A stretch of 9,466 nucleotides of DNA from Bryobacterales bacterium. GTDB lineage: Bacteria > Acidobacteriota > Terriglobia > Bryobacterales > Bryobacteraceae. Shown here piece after piece: positions 1 through 6,738 of this stretch. Location: the NCBI GenBank assembly GCA_003132865.1, contig PKYZ01000299.1, positions 595 through 10,060 of the forward strand. Direction: 5' to 3'. Each line of letters opens with the position of its first letter. Position 1 is the first letter of the stretch. Under the pieces are notes generated by a model, which was not told the origin of the DNA, ran no database searches, and saw only the letters and a list, made by a program, of their open reading frames with translations. The translations under genes were made by a program, and so were the position numbers.

Positions 1-65
1 CGGGTCCTCCAGGACCCGCTTAGGCCGACGTGGACGTCGGCCGCAGGACTGGACTCCTACCCCAC
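1..65 (-). repeat. Modular palindromic repeat element, upstream of operon
   Basis: Three consecutive hairpin-forming units lie side by side. Positions 1-8 pair with 11-18 (8 bp, 2-nt loop), 23-31 pair with 34-42 (9 bp, 2-nt loop), and 45-48 pair with 55-58 (4 bp). Read on the minus strand the element begins with GTGGGGTAGGA (65 to 55), the same head as the element at 1418-1491 inside the second operon gene. Shared head plus different but self-complementary stems suggests one repeat family whose stems change with compensation. The element may continue left of the window. Only 27 nt separate it from the first gene, leaving little room for a promoter, so the operon is probably transcribed from further upstream. 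Assigning the family to Solibacteres-type genomes is from memory. Confidence 0.7.
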
Positions 66-76
66 GCAGCTTGCCC

Positions 77-84
77 AAGGAGAG
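77..84 (+). promoter_or_regulatory. Shine-Dalgarno that decides the start of the first gene
   Basis: AAGGAGAG lies about 9 nt before the GTG at 93, ideal spacing. The more signal-peptide-like ATG at 144 has no purine-rich site in front of it (the preceding bases are GC-rich with no AGGAG). The sequence therefore favours GTG 93, with the ATGs at 105 and 144 as alternatives. Confidence 0.55.
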
Positions 85-92
85 CAAACTAA

Positions 93-1106
93 GTGACATT
101 GCGCATGATTGCGTGCGCCACATCATCACGGCGCGCCGTGCAAATGAAGACCATTGCGATTCTGGCGCTGTTCTTCCTGGCCCCAGTTGCCATCCGCACC
201 ATATCCGCGCAATCGATTCCCTATCAGCGTCCCGTCGACACGGCCCCGCAGGAACATTCCATCGGCGGCGGCTACAAAACACCCGCGGTTCAGAAGCCCT
301 TGCCGCGGAACTCCTGGCTACAGGTGTTGGATGTCGTGGTGCTGGCGGCGGCCCTGGCCATTTCGTCCTGGCTGGTTCTGAAGCGGCGCAGCCGGAAAGC
401 GCTGGTCGCGCTGGCCATTGGTTCGGTGGCCTATTTCGGCTTCTACCGCGAGGGCTGCGTTTGCCCGATCGGGTCGATCCAGAACGTCGCGGTGGCGTTG
501 ATGGATCCGCGATACTCGATCCCCATGGTGGTGACGGCCACTTTCTTCCTGCCGCTGGTCATGGCCGTGTTCTTTGGGCGCGCCTTCTGCGGTGGTGTCT
601 GCGCGCTAGGCGCGATTCAGGAGTTGGTGCTGCTGAAGCCGGTCCAGGTGCCGCGGCGGTTGGACCGTGCGCTGGGCCTGCTGAAGTACGTCTATCTCGG
701 GCTGGCGCTCTTTTTCGCCCTGAAGCCGGCGGCCGCGCGCGACTTCGTGATCTGCCGGTTCGATCCGTTCGTGGGCTTCTTTCGCCGGAGCGGCGCCCCC
801 CACATGCTCCTGATCGGCGGCGCTTTTCTGGTAGCGGGCATGTTCATCGGACGGCCGTATTGCCGCTATCTGTGTCCCTACGGCGGACTGCTAGCCTGGT
901 GCACGCGCCTGGCCCGCCGCGGAGTAACCATCACGCCTGACAAGGAACTGGACTGCGGCCTGTGCGCCGAAGCCTGCCCCTATGGTGCGATCGAGAAGAT
1001 GCGGGCTGTGCGCCGTAACTGTCTATATTGCGCGCGATGCTATGCCGCCTGCCCTCGCGACGGAGAACTGGCGCGAGCCAAGGCCCAATTGGTGAAGTTG
1101 TCATGA
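93..1106 (+). CDS. Membrane-bound polyferredoxin, NapH/NosR-like 4Fe-4S protein
   Basis: A 337-aa membrane iron-sulfur protein that probably moves electrons between the membrane and the soluble complex encoded downstream. A hydrophobic segment at about residues 20-40 is followed by roughly five more (near 75-96, 103-118, 145-165, 195-215 and 233-250). Between them sit CVCP (C122, C124), CGGVC (C166, C170) and CRYLCP (C257, C261), the short Cys motifs typical of NapH, NosR and related membrane Fe-S proteins. The C-terminus carries two ferredoxin motifs: C288-x2-C291-x3-C295-P, which lacks the usual first cysteine (residue 285 is Glu), and a complete C310-x2-C313-x2-C316-x3-C320-P. The start is GTG 93, chosen on the Shine-Dalgarno; ATG 144 would give a cleaner signal-like N-terminus. 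The stop overlaps the next start by 4 bp (ATGA), implying translational coupling. The electron partner is inferred from the operon only. Confidence 0.82.
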   Translation: MTLRMIACATSSRRAVQMKTIAILALFFLAPVAIRTISAQSIPYQRPVDTAPQEHSIGGGYKTPAVQKPLPRNSWLQVLDVVVLAAALAISSWLVLKRRSRKALVALAIGSVAYFGFYREGCVCPIGSIQNVAVALMDPRYSIPMVVTATFFLPLVMAVFFGRAFCGGVCALGAIQELVLLKPVQVPRRLDRALGLLKYVYLGLALFFALKPAAARDFVICRFDPFVGFFRRSGAPHMLLIGGAFLVAGMFIGRPYCRYLCPYGGLLAWCTRLARRGVTITPDKELDCGLCAEACPYGAIEKMRAVRRNCLYCARCYAACPRDGELARAKAQLVKLS

Positions 1107-1978
1107 CCGCGCGAACCTGGACATGGATCGCAGGCGCCGCCGTGGTGGCATGCGTGGCGATTCTGCTCACCGACTATGCGCTGGCAACCTGGCAGGCTCC
1201 GCGCGACGACAAAATCCTCAAGAACCTCCAGCAGCAGGTGAAGTCCGACGCCGCTCTGGCCGCCAAACTGGCCGCCGAACAGAAAAGGATCACGGCCACC
1301 CGCCGTGCCCGAAAGTCCAGGGACAACGCCGCAGCATGGATCCTGATCGCCGCCGCCGCCGTATTCCTCGGCTTTGCCAAGCACGTAGTTCAGACTGCCA
1401 GGCCGGGAATCAAGATAGTGGGGCAGGCCCATTGGCCTGCGCGGGACTCTCAGTCCCGCTCTTTGGTGGGCCAGGCATTCAGCCTGCCGCCAACCCTAGA
1501 CCTCACCTTCATCGACGGCCTCGTGGCGAAAGAGGGCCGCAGCAAAGAAGGCGCCATCGTACTCCTCCAGGCCATCCAGAAACACTATCGCTACCTCCCC
1601 GACGAAGCCATCCGCCGCCTCTGCGAGCTTACCGAAATCACGCCCGCCCAATTCGCCGGCGCATCCTCTTTCTATGGCCAATTCCGCCGCACCCCGGCCG
1701 GCAAGCACACAGTGCGAGTCTGCCACGGCACAGCCTGTCACGTCGCCGGAGCGCGTCAGGTTACCGATGAACTGCGCCGCTACCTCGCGATCCCGGACGG
1801 GGCCGACACCGACCCAGCCCGCATGTTCACTGTCGACGAAGTCGCATGCGTGGGCTGCTGCAGCCTGGCCCCCGTGCTGATGTTGGACGGCCGCACCGCC
1901 GGCAGGCTGACACCGTCGAGCGCCAGCGCCGTCCTGTCCCATCTTGAGGTGACGGCCGAGGAGACTCAGACGGCATGA
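1103..1978 (+). CDS. Membrane-tethered NuoE/HydC-like [2Fe-2S] subunit
   Basis: A 291-aa protein with a NuoE-type thioredoxin-like [2Fe-2S] domain at about residues 133-291. The cluster ligands are visible: C207-x4-C212 (CHGTAC) and C249-x3-C253 (CVGCC), as in NuoE and HydC. Unlike ordinary NuoE (about 160-170 aa), this one has an N-terminal extension: a hydrophobic span at about 7-26, a charged Ala/Lys/Gln-rich stretch at about 29-72 that could be a coiled coil, and a second hydrophobic span at about 74-94. Both spans together would leave the NuoE domain and N-terminus on the same side, anchoring the complex in the membrane. Residues 106-131, the linker before the NuoE domain, are encoded by a palindromic repeat element. 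The start is the ATG in the ATGA overlap with the upstream stop; the longer frame back to 1028 would only overlap the previous gene. In the complex it should pass electrons to or from the NuoF-like subunit. Confidence 0.88.
   Translation: MTARTWTWIAGAAVVACVAILLTDYALATWQAPRDDKILKNLQQQVKSDAALAAKLAAEQKRITATRRARKSRDNAAAWILIAAAAVFLGFAKHVVQTARPGIKIVGQAHWPARDSQSRSLVGQAFSLPPTLDLTFIDGLVAKEGRSKEGAIVLLQAIQKHYRYLPDEAIRRLCELTEITPAQFAGASSFYGQFRRTPAGKHTVRVCHGTACHVAGARQVTDELRRYLAIPDGADTDPARMFTVDEVACVGCCSLAPVLMLDGRTAGRLTPSSASAVLSHLEVTAEETQTA
1418..1491 (+). repeat. Palindromic repeat element inserted in frame within a gene
   Basis: Two GTGGG-CAGG heads occur here (from 1418 and from 1466). The first hairpin pairs 1423-1429 with 1434-1440 (7 bp, loop CATT). 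The second pairs 1441-1448 with 1452-1459 (8 bp, loop CTC). The third pairs 1472-1476 with 1482-1486 (loop ATTCA). The head is the same as in the element at 1-65 on the opposite strand. It is translated as part of the NuoE-like protein, giving two VGQA segments, and falls in the linker between the membrane anchor and the folded domain, where extra residues should do little harm. Confidence 0.75.
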
Positions 1979-3732
1979 AGCCCGGCGCGGTCGAAATCCG
2001 GATCGGGCTCGGCTCTTGCGGCATCGCCAGCGGCGCGGAACCGGTACGCGACATCCTGCAGCAGGCTGCGAAACGGGCGCACGCGCGCGGCGTCGTCAAA
2101 ACGGTCGGATGCAACGGAATGTGCCATCGCGAGCCGCTGGTGCAAGTGGTGGAGCGCAGCGGGCGGATCATCCTCTACGGCAACGTGACCATCGAGACCG
2201 CACACCTGATCGCCCGCCAGCACATCTGGCCAGCTTGGCTTGCCAGATGGACCCGCCCGGGCCAGGGCCCCGCGGCGGAACCGGCGGCCACTCCTTACCT
2301 CGCGAAACAAAAACGGATCGTGCTGGAGAACTGCGGCGAGATCGATCCGTTGAACATCGACGACTACCTGGCGCGCGACGGCTATCGCGCTCTGGAGCGC
2401 TGCCGCGAGCAACTGTCCCCAGAGCAGGTAATCGTAGCCGTCACCGAATCCGGCTTGCGCGGGCGCGGCGGCGCAGGTTTCCCAACGGCGCGCAAATGGG
2501 CGCTGGGACGCGCGCAGGCGGATCCTGTCAAGTATGTCATCTGCAACGGCGACGAAGGCGACCCGGGCGCCTTCATGGACCGCGCCGTGCTCGAATCCGA
2601 CCCGCATCGCGTCCTGGAAGGCCTGGCTATTGCGGCGTACGCCGTTGGAGCCGCCGAGGGCTACCTGTATATCCGCGCCGAGTACCCGCTGGCTGTGCGC
2701 CATGTGCGCGCCGCAATCCTCCAGGCGCGCGCACGCGGATACCTCGGTTCGTTGCAGCTTGAAGTGCGCGAAGGCGCCGGCGCATTCGTCTGCGGCGAGG
2801 AGACGGCGTTGATCCAGTCGCTCGAAGGAAAGCGCGGGATGCCGCGGCTGCGGCCGCCCTACCCGGTCGAACGCGGCTTCCGCGGCAAGCCGACTATCAT
2901 CAACAACGTCGAAACGCTCGCCTGTGTACCATGGATTATCCGCCACGGTCCCGAGGCCTTCGCCGCTTTCGGCACCCCCACCAGCCGGGGAACGAAGGTC
3001 TTTGCACTGGCCGGAAAGATCAACCGCGGCGGCCTGGTCGAGGTACCGATGGGCGTCACGATTCGCGAAGTCGTGGAGGAAATCGGCGGCGGCATCAAGA
3101 ACGGCCGGCAATTCAAGGCCGTGCAACTCGGCGGTCCGTCCGGCGGCTGCATCCCGGCGCGCCTCGCGGACACGCCCATCGAATATGATGCGCTGGCTCA
3201 GACCGGCGCCATTATGGGATCGGGCGGACTGGTGGTGCTCGACGACCGCGACTGCATGGTCGACATCGCGCGCTTCTTCCTGAAATTCACGCAGGCCGAA
3301 TCCTGCGGCAAGTGTACCTTCTGCCGTATCGGAACCAAGCGCATGCTCGAGATTCTCGATCGGCTCTGCGAGGGGAACGGCCGCCGTGACGACCTCGAAA
3401 AGCTGGAGACCCTCGCCGACTACGTCAGCCGCGGAAGCCTCTGCGGCTTGGGTCAGACCGCGCCCAACCCGGTGGCTACCACGCTCCGGTATTTTCGCGA
3501 GGAGTACGAAGCCCACCTGCACAAGAAGCGTTGTCCGGCCGGCCGCTGCCCGGCCCTGATCCGCTACCGGGTGACGGACAACTGCATCGGCTGCACCTTG
3601 TGCGCACAGGCCTGCCCTGTGGGCGCCATCGCGTATCGTCCGTACGAAAAGCACGAGGTGGACGAGCGCCTTTGCACTCGCTGCGATATGTGCCGCCAGG
3701 CCTGCCAGGACGACGCCATCGAGGTCATGTAA
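1975..3732 (+). CDS. HydB/NuoF-like NAD(P)H-binding FMN iron-sulfur subunit
   Basis: A 585-aa flavoprotein, the NADH-oxidising or NAD-reducing subunit of a HydABC/Stn/Bfu-type complex. Domains in order: a thioredoxin-like [2Fe-2S]-type domain (about 1-85); the NuoF FMN/NADH domain with GRGGAGFPT (163-171) and GDEGDPGAFM (from 192); the SLBB region; and the N3-type [4Fe-4S] site ESCGKCTFC (C444, C447, C450) with C490. A CPAGRC motif (C520, C525) follows, then two ferredoxin motifs: C537/C540/C543/C547 and C567/C570/C573/C577. Length and layout match Thermotoga HydB rather than the shorter complex I NuoF. Oddities: the N-terminal domain shows only C15, C46 and C50, with no Cys at the C-x4-C partner position, and the last motif reads CQ rather than CP. 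The start is the ATG of an ATGA overlap. An 8-bp hairpin falls in the linker after the first domain. Confidence 0.93.
   Translation: MKPGAVEIRIGLGSCGIASGAEPVRDILQQAAKRAHARGVVKTVGCNGMCHREPLVQVVERSGRIILYGNVTIETAHLIARQHIWPAWLARWTRPGQGPAAEPAATPYLAKQKRIVLENCGEIDPLNIDDYLARDGYRALERCREQLSPEQVIVAVTESGLRGRGGAGFPTARKWALGRAQADPVKYVICNGDEGDPGAFMDRAVLESDPHRVLEGLAIAAYAVGAAEGYLYIRAEYPLAVRHVRAAILQARARGYLGSLQLEVREGAGAFVCGEETALIQSLEGKRGMPRLRPPYPVERGFRGKPTIINNVETLACVPWIIRHGPEAFAAFGTPTSRGTKVFALAGKINRGGLVEVPMGVTIREVVEEIGGGIKNGRQFKAVQLGGPSGGCIPARLADTPIEYDALAQTGAIMGSGGLVVLDDRDCMVDIARFFLKFTQAESCGKCTFCRIGTKRMLEILDRLCEGNGRRDDLEKLETLADYVSRGSLCGLGQTAPNPVATTLRYFREEYEAHLHKKRCPAGRCPALIRYRVTDNCIGCTLCAQACPVGAIAYRPYEKHEVDERLCTRCDMCRQACQDDAIEVM
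2223..2249 (+). repeat. Perfect 8-bp inverted repeat in an interdomain linker
   Basis: CATCTGGC (2223-2230) and GCCAGATG (2242-2249) pair perfectly around an 11-nt loop. The stretch encodes the Trp-rich linker (about residues 83-92) between the thioredoxin-like domain and the NuoF core. It lacks the GTGGGG head of the other two elements, so membership in that family is uncertain. Confidence 0.4.
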
Positions 3733-3733
3733 C

Positions 3734-5809
3734 GTGCCAGTCACCCTCACGATCGACGGCAGGCGGGTCAGCGTGGAACCTGGGACCACCGTGCTCGGAG
3801 CGGCGCAGTGGCTCGGCATCCGCATCCCGACCATGTGTCACGTCCCCGGGATCGAGCCTGCGGCGTCGTGCTTCGTTTGCGCCGTGCAGATCGAAGGCCG
3901 GCGCACGCTGTCGCCAGCCTGCGCGATGCCCGTTTCGGAAGGCATGGCCGTCACGACCGACAGCGGCGACGTACGCACTGCCCGGAAAATGGCGCTGGAA
4001 CTGCTGCTTTCCGATCACGCCGGCGAGTGCGTAGCGCCATGCGCGGCCCGCTGCCCGGCGGGTCTCGACATCCCGGGCTTCGTCTATGGCATTGCCACGG
4101 GCGATAATCGCCGCGCCATGGAGGTGATCGCCGAGCGCCTGGCGTTGCCCGGTTCTCTCGGACGCATTTGCCCACGCCTATGTGAAGAGGGGTGCCGCCG
4201 CTGCGATCTCGACCAGGGTCTGGCGATCGGCGCGCTGCATCGCTATGCCGCTGATCGGGACACCGCCGCGGCCGCGCCCTACACGCCGGCGTGCGCGCCC
4301 GCTACCGGAAAGTCGGTCGCCATCGTGGGCGCGGGTCCCGCGGGGCTGGCCGCCGCCTGGTATCTGCTGCGGAAAGGCCACGCCTGCACGCTTTTCGACG
4401 CGCATCCCCAGCCCGGAGGCATGCTGCGATACGGAATCCCCGCCTACCGCCTGCCGAAGGACACGCTCGATGCGGAGATCGACGCCATACGGAGACTTGG
4501 CGGGCGGTTTCGAATGGGCACGCGCTGGGGCACGGAGTTCACCCTCGGCGAGCTGCGCAAGCAACACGACGCCGTCTTCCTGGCGATTGGAGCGCAGCGC
4601 GCACAAGGCCTCCGCTGCGAGGGCGAGGAGAATGCGCTCGCCGGCATCGAGTTTCTGGAACTCGTCGCCAACGGCAATCCACCTTCGCTCGGCCGGGATG
4701 TCGTCGTGGTCGGAGGCGGCAACGCCGCCATGGACTGCGCCCGCTCCGCCGCGCGGCTGGGCGCTCAAAACGTACGCATTCTATACCGCCGAGGCAGGCA
4801 GGAGATGCCCTGCGCCATGGACGAAGTGGAGGCGGCCGAAGCCGAAGGCGTGCACATCGACCTCCTCGTGGCGCCTGTGCGCCTGGAAAGAAACGGCCAC
4901 GGTCTGTTGCTGACCTGCCAGCGCATGTGGCTCGGCGAACCCGACGCTTCGGGACGGCGCAGACCGTGCGCGGTGGAGGGCTCCGATTTCATAATCGAGT
5001 GTTCCACCGTAATCGCGGCCATTGGCCAGGCCGTGGAGCGCACGCTGGCCGAGCGCGAAGGCCTGCGCGTGACCGGATGGGGCATCGCCGTCGATGAACG
5101 GACACTCGCCACGAATCTGCCCGGAGTATTCGCCGGCGGAGACGCGGTCCTGGGAGCGGACCTCGCGGTGCGGGCGGTAGCCGCGGGCAGAATCGCCGCA
5201 ACCTCGATCCACCAGTACCTGAGCGGCGAACCGGTGACCGGCGAACCGGCGATGACCGGCATCGCCATGCGGCCGATCGACGACGCGGAGCGGGCCGCCA
5301 TCTTCCGCGCCATCGAGAAGGCCGCCCGCGTACCTATGCCGCGGATCCCGATGGAACAGCGCATGGCTAGCTTCCGCGAGGTGGAACGCGGCTTGCCGCC
5401 GGACGACGCCGCGCGCGAAGCCCGCCGCTGCCTGAGTTGCGGCTGCCGCAAGCAGGATTGCTGCTTGGTTCGATCGCTCGCGAACGAATACGACGTCGAC
5501 GTATACCGGTTCGCTGGCGCCCGCCGCCGCTTCTCGCAAGATCTGTCCCACCCCGAGATCGTCTATGAACCGGGCAAGTGTATCAGTTGCGATGCTTGCG
5601 TGCGCATCGCCGCCGCGGCCGGCGAACCGCTCGGTCTGGCCATGAACGGCCGCGGCTTCGATGTCACTGTGGCAGTGCCGTTCGGCAGACCGCTTTCGGA
5701 AGGGTTGCGCCACGCGGCGCGGCGCTGTGCCGAGGCTTGCCCAACCGGGGCGCTGGCGTTGCGCACGGCTCGCTCGTGCGACGCTTGTTCACTGTCATGT
5801 GCAGGGTGA
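3734..5809 (+). CDS. NuoG-head/GltD fusion: FAD- and NADPH-binding iron-sulfur flavoprotein (Stn/NfnB-like)
   Basis: A 691-aa subunit expected to bind FAD and NADP(H) and exchange electrons with the NuoE/NuoF-like partners. Residues 1-75 are a NuoG-type [2Fe-2S] domain with C35, C46, C49 and C63. Residues about 99-160 carry the GltD-type cluster region (C99, C103, C107, then C146, C150, C154, C157). The FAD Rossmann motif GAGPAGLAAA lies in 195-222. A second Rossmann motif, VVGGGNAAMD, starts near 325 and is followed by the Arg-containing YRRGRQEMP that favours NADPH in GltD/NfnB. After C566, C569 and C571 comes an N4-type NuoG cluster domain: C616-x2-C619-x2-C622 and C669-P. The GltD flavoprotein thus sits between two parts of a NuoG head. 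The layout resembles the NADPH-binding subunit of Sporomusa-type Nfn. There is no H-cluster and no molybdopterin domain. The start is GTG 3734, one base after the previous stop, with GAGGT 8 nt upstream. Confidence 0.9.
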   Translation: MPVTLTIDGRRVSVEPGTTVLGAAQWLGIRIPTMCHVPGIEPAASCFVCAVQIEGRRTLSPACAMPVSEGMAVTTDSGDVRTARKMALELLLSDHAGECVAPCAARCPAGLDIPGFVYGIATGDNRRAMEVIAERLALPGSLGRICPRLCEEGCRRCDLDQGLAIGALHRYAADRDTAAAAPYTPACAPATGKSVAIVGAGPAGLAAAWYLLRKGHACTLFDAHPQPGGMLRYGIPAYRLPKDTLDAEIDAIRRLGGRFRMGTRWGTEFTLGELRKQHDAVFLAIGAQRAQGLRCEGEENALAGIEFLELVANGNPPSLGRDVVVVGGGNAAMDCARSAARLGAQNVRILYRRGRQEMPCAMDEVEAAEAEGVHIDLLVAPVRLERNGHGLLLTCQRMWLGEPDASGRRRPCAVEGSDFIIECSTVIAAIGQAVERTLAEREGLRVTGWGIAVDERTLATNLPGVFAGGDAVLGADLAVRAVAAGRIAATSIHQYLSGEPVTGEPAMTGIAMRPIDDAERAAIFRAIEKAARVPMPRIPMEQRMASFREVERGLPPDDAAREARRCLSCGCRKQDCCLVRSLANEYDVDVYRFAGARRRFSQDLSHPEIVYEPGKCISCDACVRIAAAAGEPLGLAMNGRGFDVTVAVPFGRPLSEGLRHAARRCAEACPTGALALRTARSCDACSLSCAG
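4748..5437 (+). repeat. Long direct repeat, copy A (inside the intact GltD-type gene)
   Basis: This 690-nt stretch, encoding residues 339-568 of the flavoprotein, is matched by 8644-9330 (687 nt, same strand). The copies are identical over 4796-5067 (272 nt), much more diverged over 4748-4795, and lightly diverged over 5068-5437. This copy is embedded in a complete gene and is taken as the parent. Confidence 0.95.
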
Positions 5810-5879
5810 GGATAGCCACCGCCACCCCAGTGCGCTGTAAGACCAGCCGCGGATCGTTCCTTCACTATCGCCGTGCACT

Positions 5880-5907
5880 TTGTCAAGTGTCCCTTTGGAG
5901 GTAGAAT
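5880..5907 (+). promoter_or_regulatory. Sigma70-like promoter for the DUF2971 gene
   Basis: TTGTCA (5880-5885, one mismatch from TTGACA) and TAGAAT (5902-5907, one mismatch from TATAAT) are separated by 16 nt. Transcription would start near 5914, just before the ATG at 5924. This makes the GTG at 5873 unlikely as a start and indicates that the gene is not part of the upstream operon. Confidence 0.6.
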
Positions 5908-5923
5908 TACTCTCGGCGAGGGA

Positions 5924-6664
5924 ATGTACAAGTCCAATCGGAATTACCGATCCCCGAAGAAAGGATCCGCTCAGGTGTGGCGGTACATGAGTCTTGCTGC
6001 CTTCGTTTCCGTGGTCCAGACGAAACGGCTGTTCTTCGCTCGGCTCGACAGCCTCGAAGATCCATATGAGGGTCGAATGTTAGTGCCTCAAAGGCTGGCA
6101 CAATACCTGATAGTTGGGGAAGGGATTCTACACGTACAACGAAGATCTAGAGACGCTATGATCCGCTTGCAGGCGGAAGCGCGCGCCAAATTGTGTATCA
6201 ACTGCTGGCACATCAACGAAGGCGAATCCGCAGCGATGTGGGCGCTGTATTCCAAGGAAAGTGGCATCGCAATCCAGTCGACAGTTCGCCGCTTACAGCA
6301 GAGCTTTTCGGCGGAACGACGCACCGTCTACGTCGGGCAGGTTGAGTATTATGATTTTGACCAAGTCGACTTCGTGTTACCACGTCGTTGGATGTCGCTG
6401 CATATGGCAAAGCGCAAGAGCTTCGCCCATGAACGTGAGCTTCGGGCGGTCGCTGAGGCCAGCCCGGATGGAAAGAACAAGGGCGTACCTGTGTCCGTTG
6501 ACCCGCGTGTTTTAATCGAACGGATCTATGTCTCGCCTGTCGCACCAAATTGGCACGCCGCCGTCGTGCGTGGCATCTTGCAGAACTATGGGCTATCAGA
6601 CAAAGAAGTGCTCCATTCTCGGCTGTACAGTATTGCCGACGCTGTAAAGAGATCCGGCCAATAG
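5924..6664 (+). CDS. DUF2971 family protein
   Basis: A 246-aa soluble protein with the recognisable DUF2971 pattern: an N-terminal WRYMSLAAFVSVVQ motif, DSLEDPYEG shortly after, a central CW followed by ES-AMW-LYS and GIAIQST, and a later FAHERELR segment. Biochemical function is unknown; some family members occur near phage-defence (abortive infection-like) loci. No signal peptide or membrane span is visible. ATG 5924 is preferred over the in-frame GTG at 5873 because a good promoter lies between them and the conserved domain begins soon after 5924; a purine-rich GAGGGA directly precedes the ATG, closer than usual. Base composition is clearly less GC-rich than the operon before it, which fits acquisition by transfer. 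It is convergent with the protease gene downstream. Confidence 0.8.
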   Translation: MYKSNRNYRSPKKGSAQVWRYMSLAAFVSVVQTKRLFFARLDSLEDPYEGRMLVPQRLAQYLIVGEGILHVQRRSRDAMIRLQAEARAKLCINCWHINEGESAAMWALYSKESGIAIQSTVRRLQQSFSAERRTVYVGQVEYYDFDQVDFVLPRRWMSLHMAKRKSFAHERELRAVAEASPDGKNKGVPVSVDPRVLIERIYVSPVAPNWHAAVVRGILQNYGLSDKEVLHSRLYSIADAVKRSGQ

Positions 6665-6738
6665 CCGCCACGGTGATCGGTCAGAATTCCAAGGCTCGTG
6701 CAACTCGGGATCCAATCGGGGCCTCAGCGGAGCGCCAG

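Noticed and set aside
1966..3834. A 622-residue open frame on the minus strand opposite the HydB-like gene
   Set aside because: It mirrors the codon pattern of a clear gene on the other strand, has no recognisable motif, and such shadow frames are usual in GC-rich DNA.
4781..5713. Long minus-strand frame opposite the flavoprotein gene, repeated opposite the duplicate fragment at 8632-9105
   Set aside because: Its recurrence simply follows the duplicated DNA; there are no motifs or start signals.
93..5809. FeFe-hydrogenase or formate dehydrogenase complex
   Set aside because: HydBC-like and NuoG-head parts are present, but no H-cluster motifs or molybdopterin domain are encoded in the window; the catalytic partner is a GltD-type flavoprotein.
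6665..6738. Possible bidirectional terminator between the convergent DUF2971 and protease genes
   Set aside because: No strong stem followed by a T-run on either strand.
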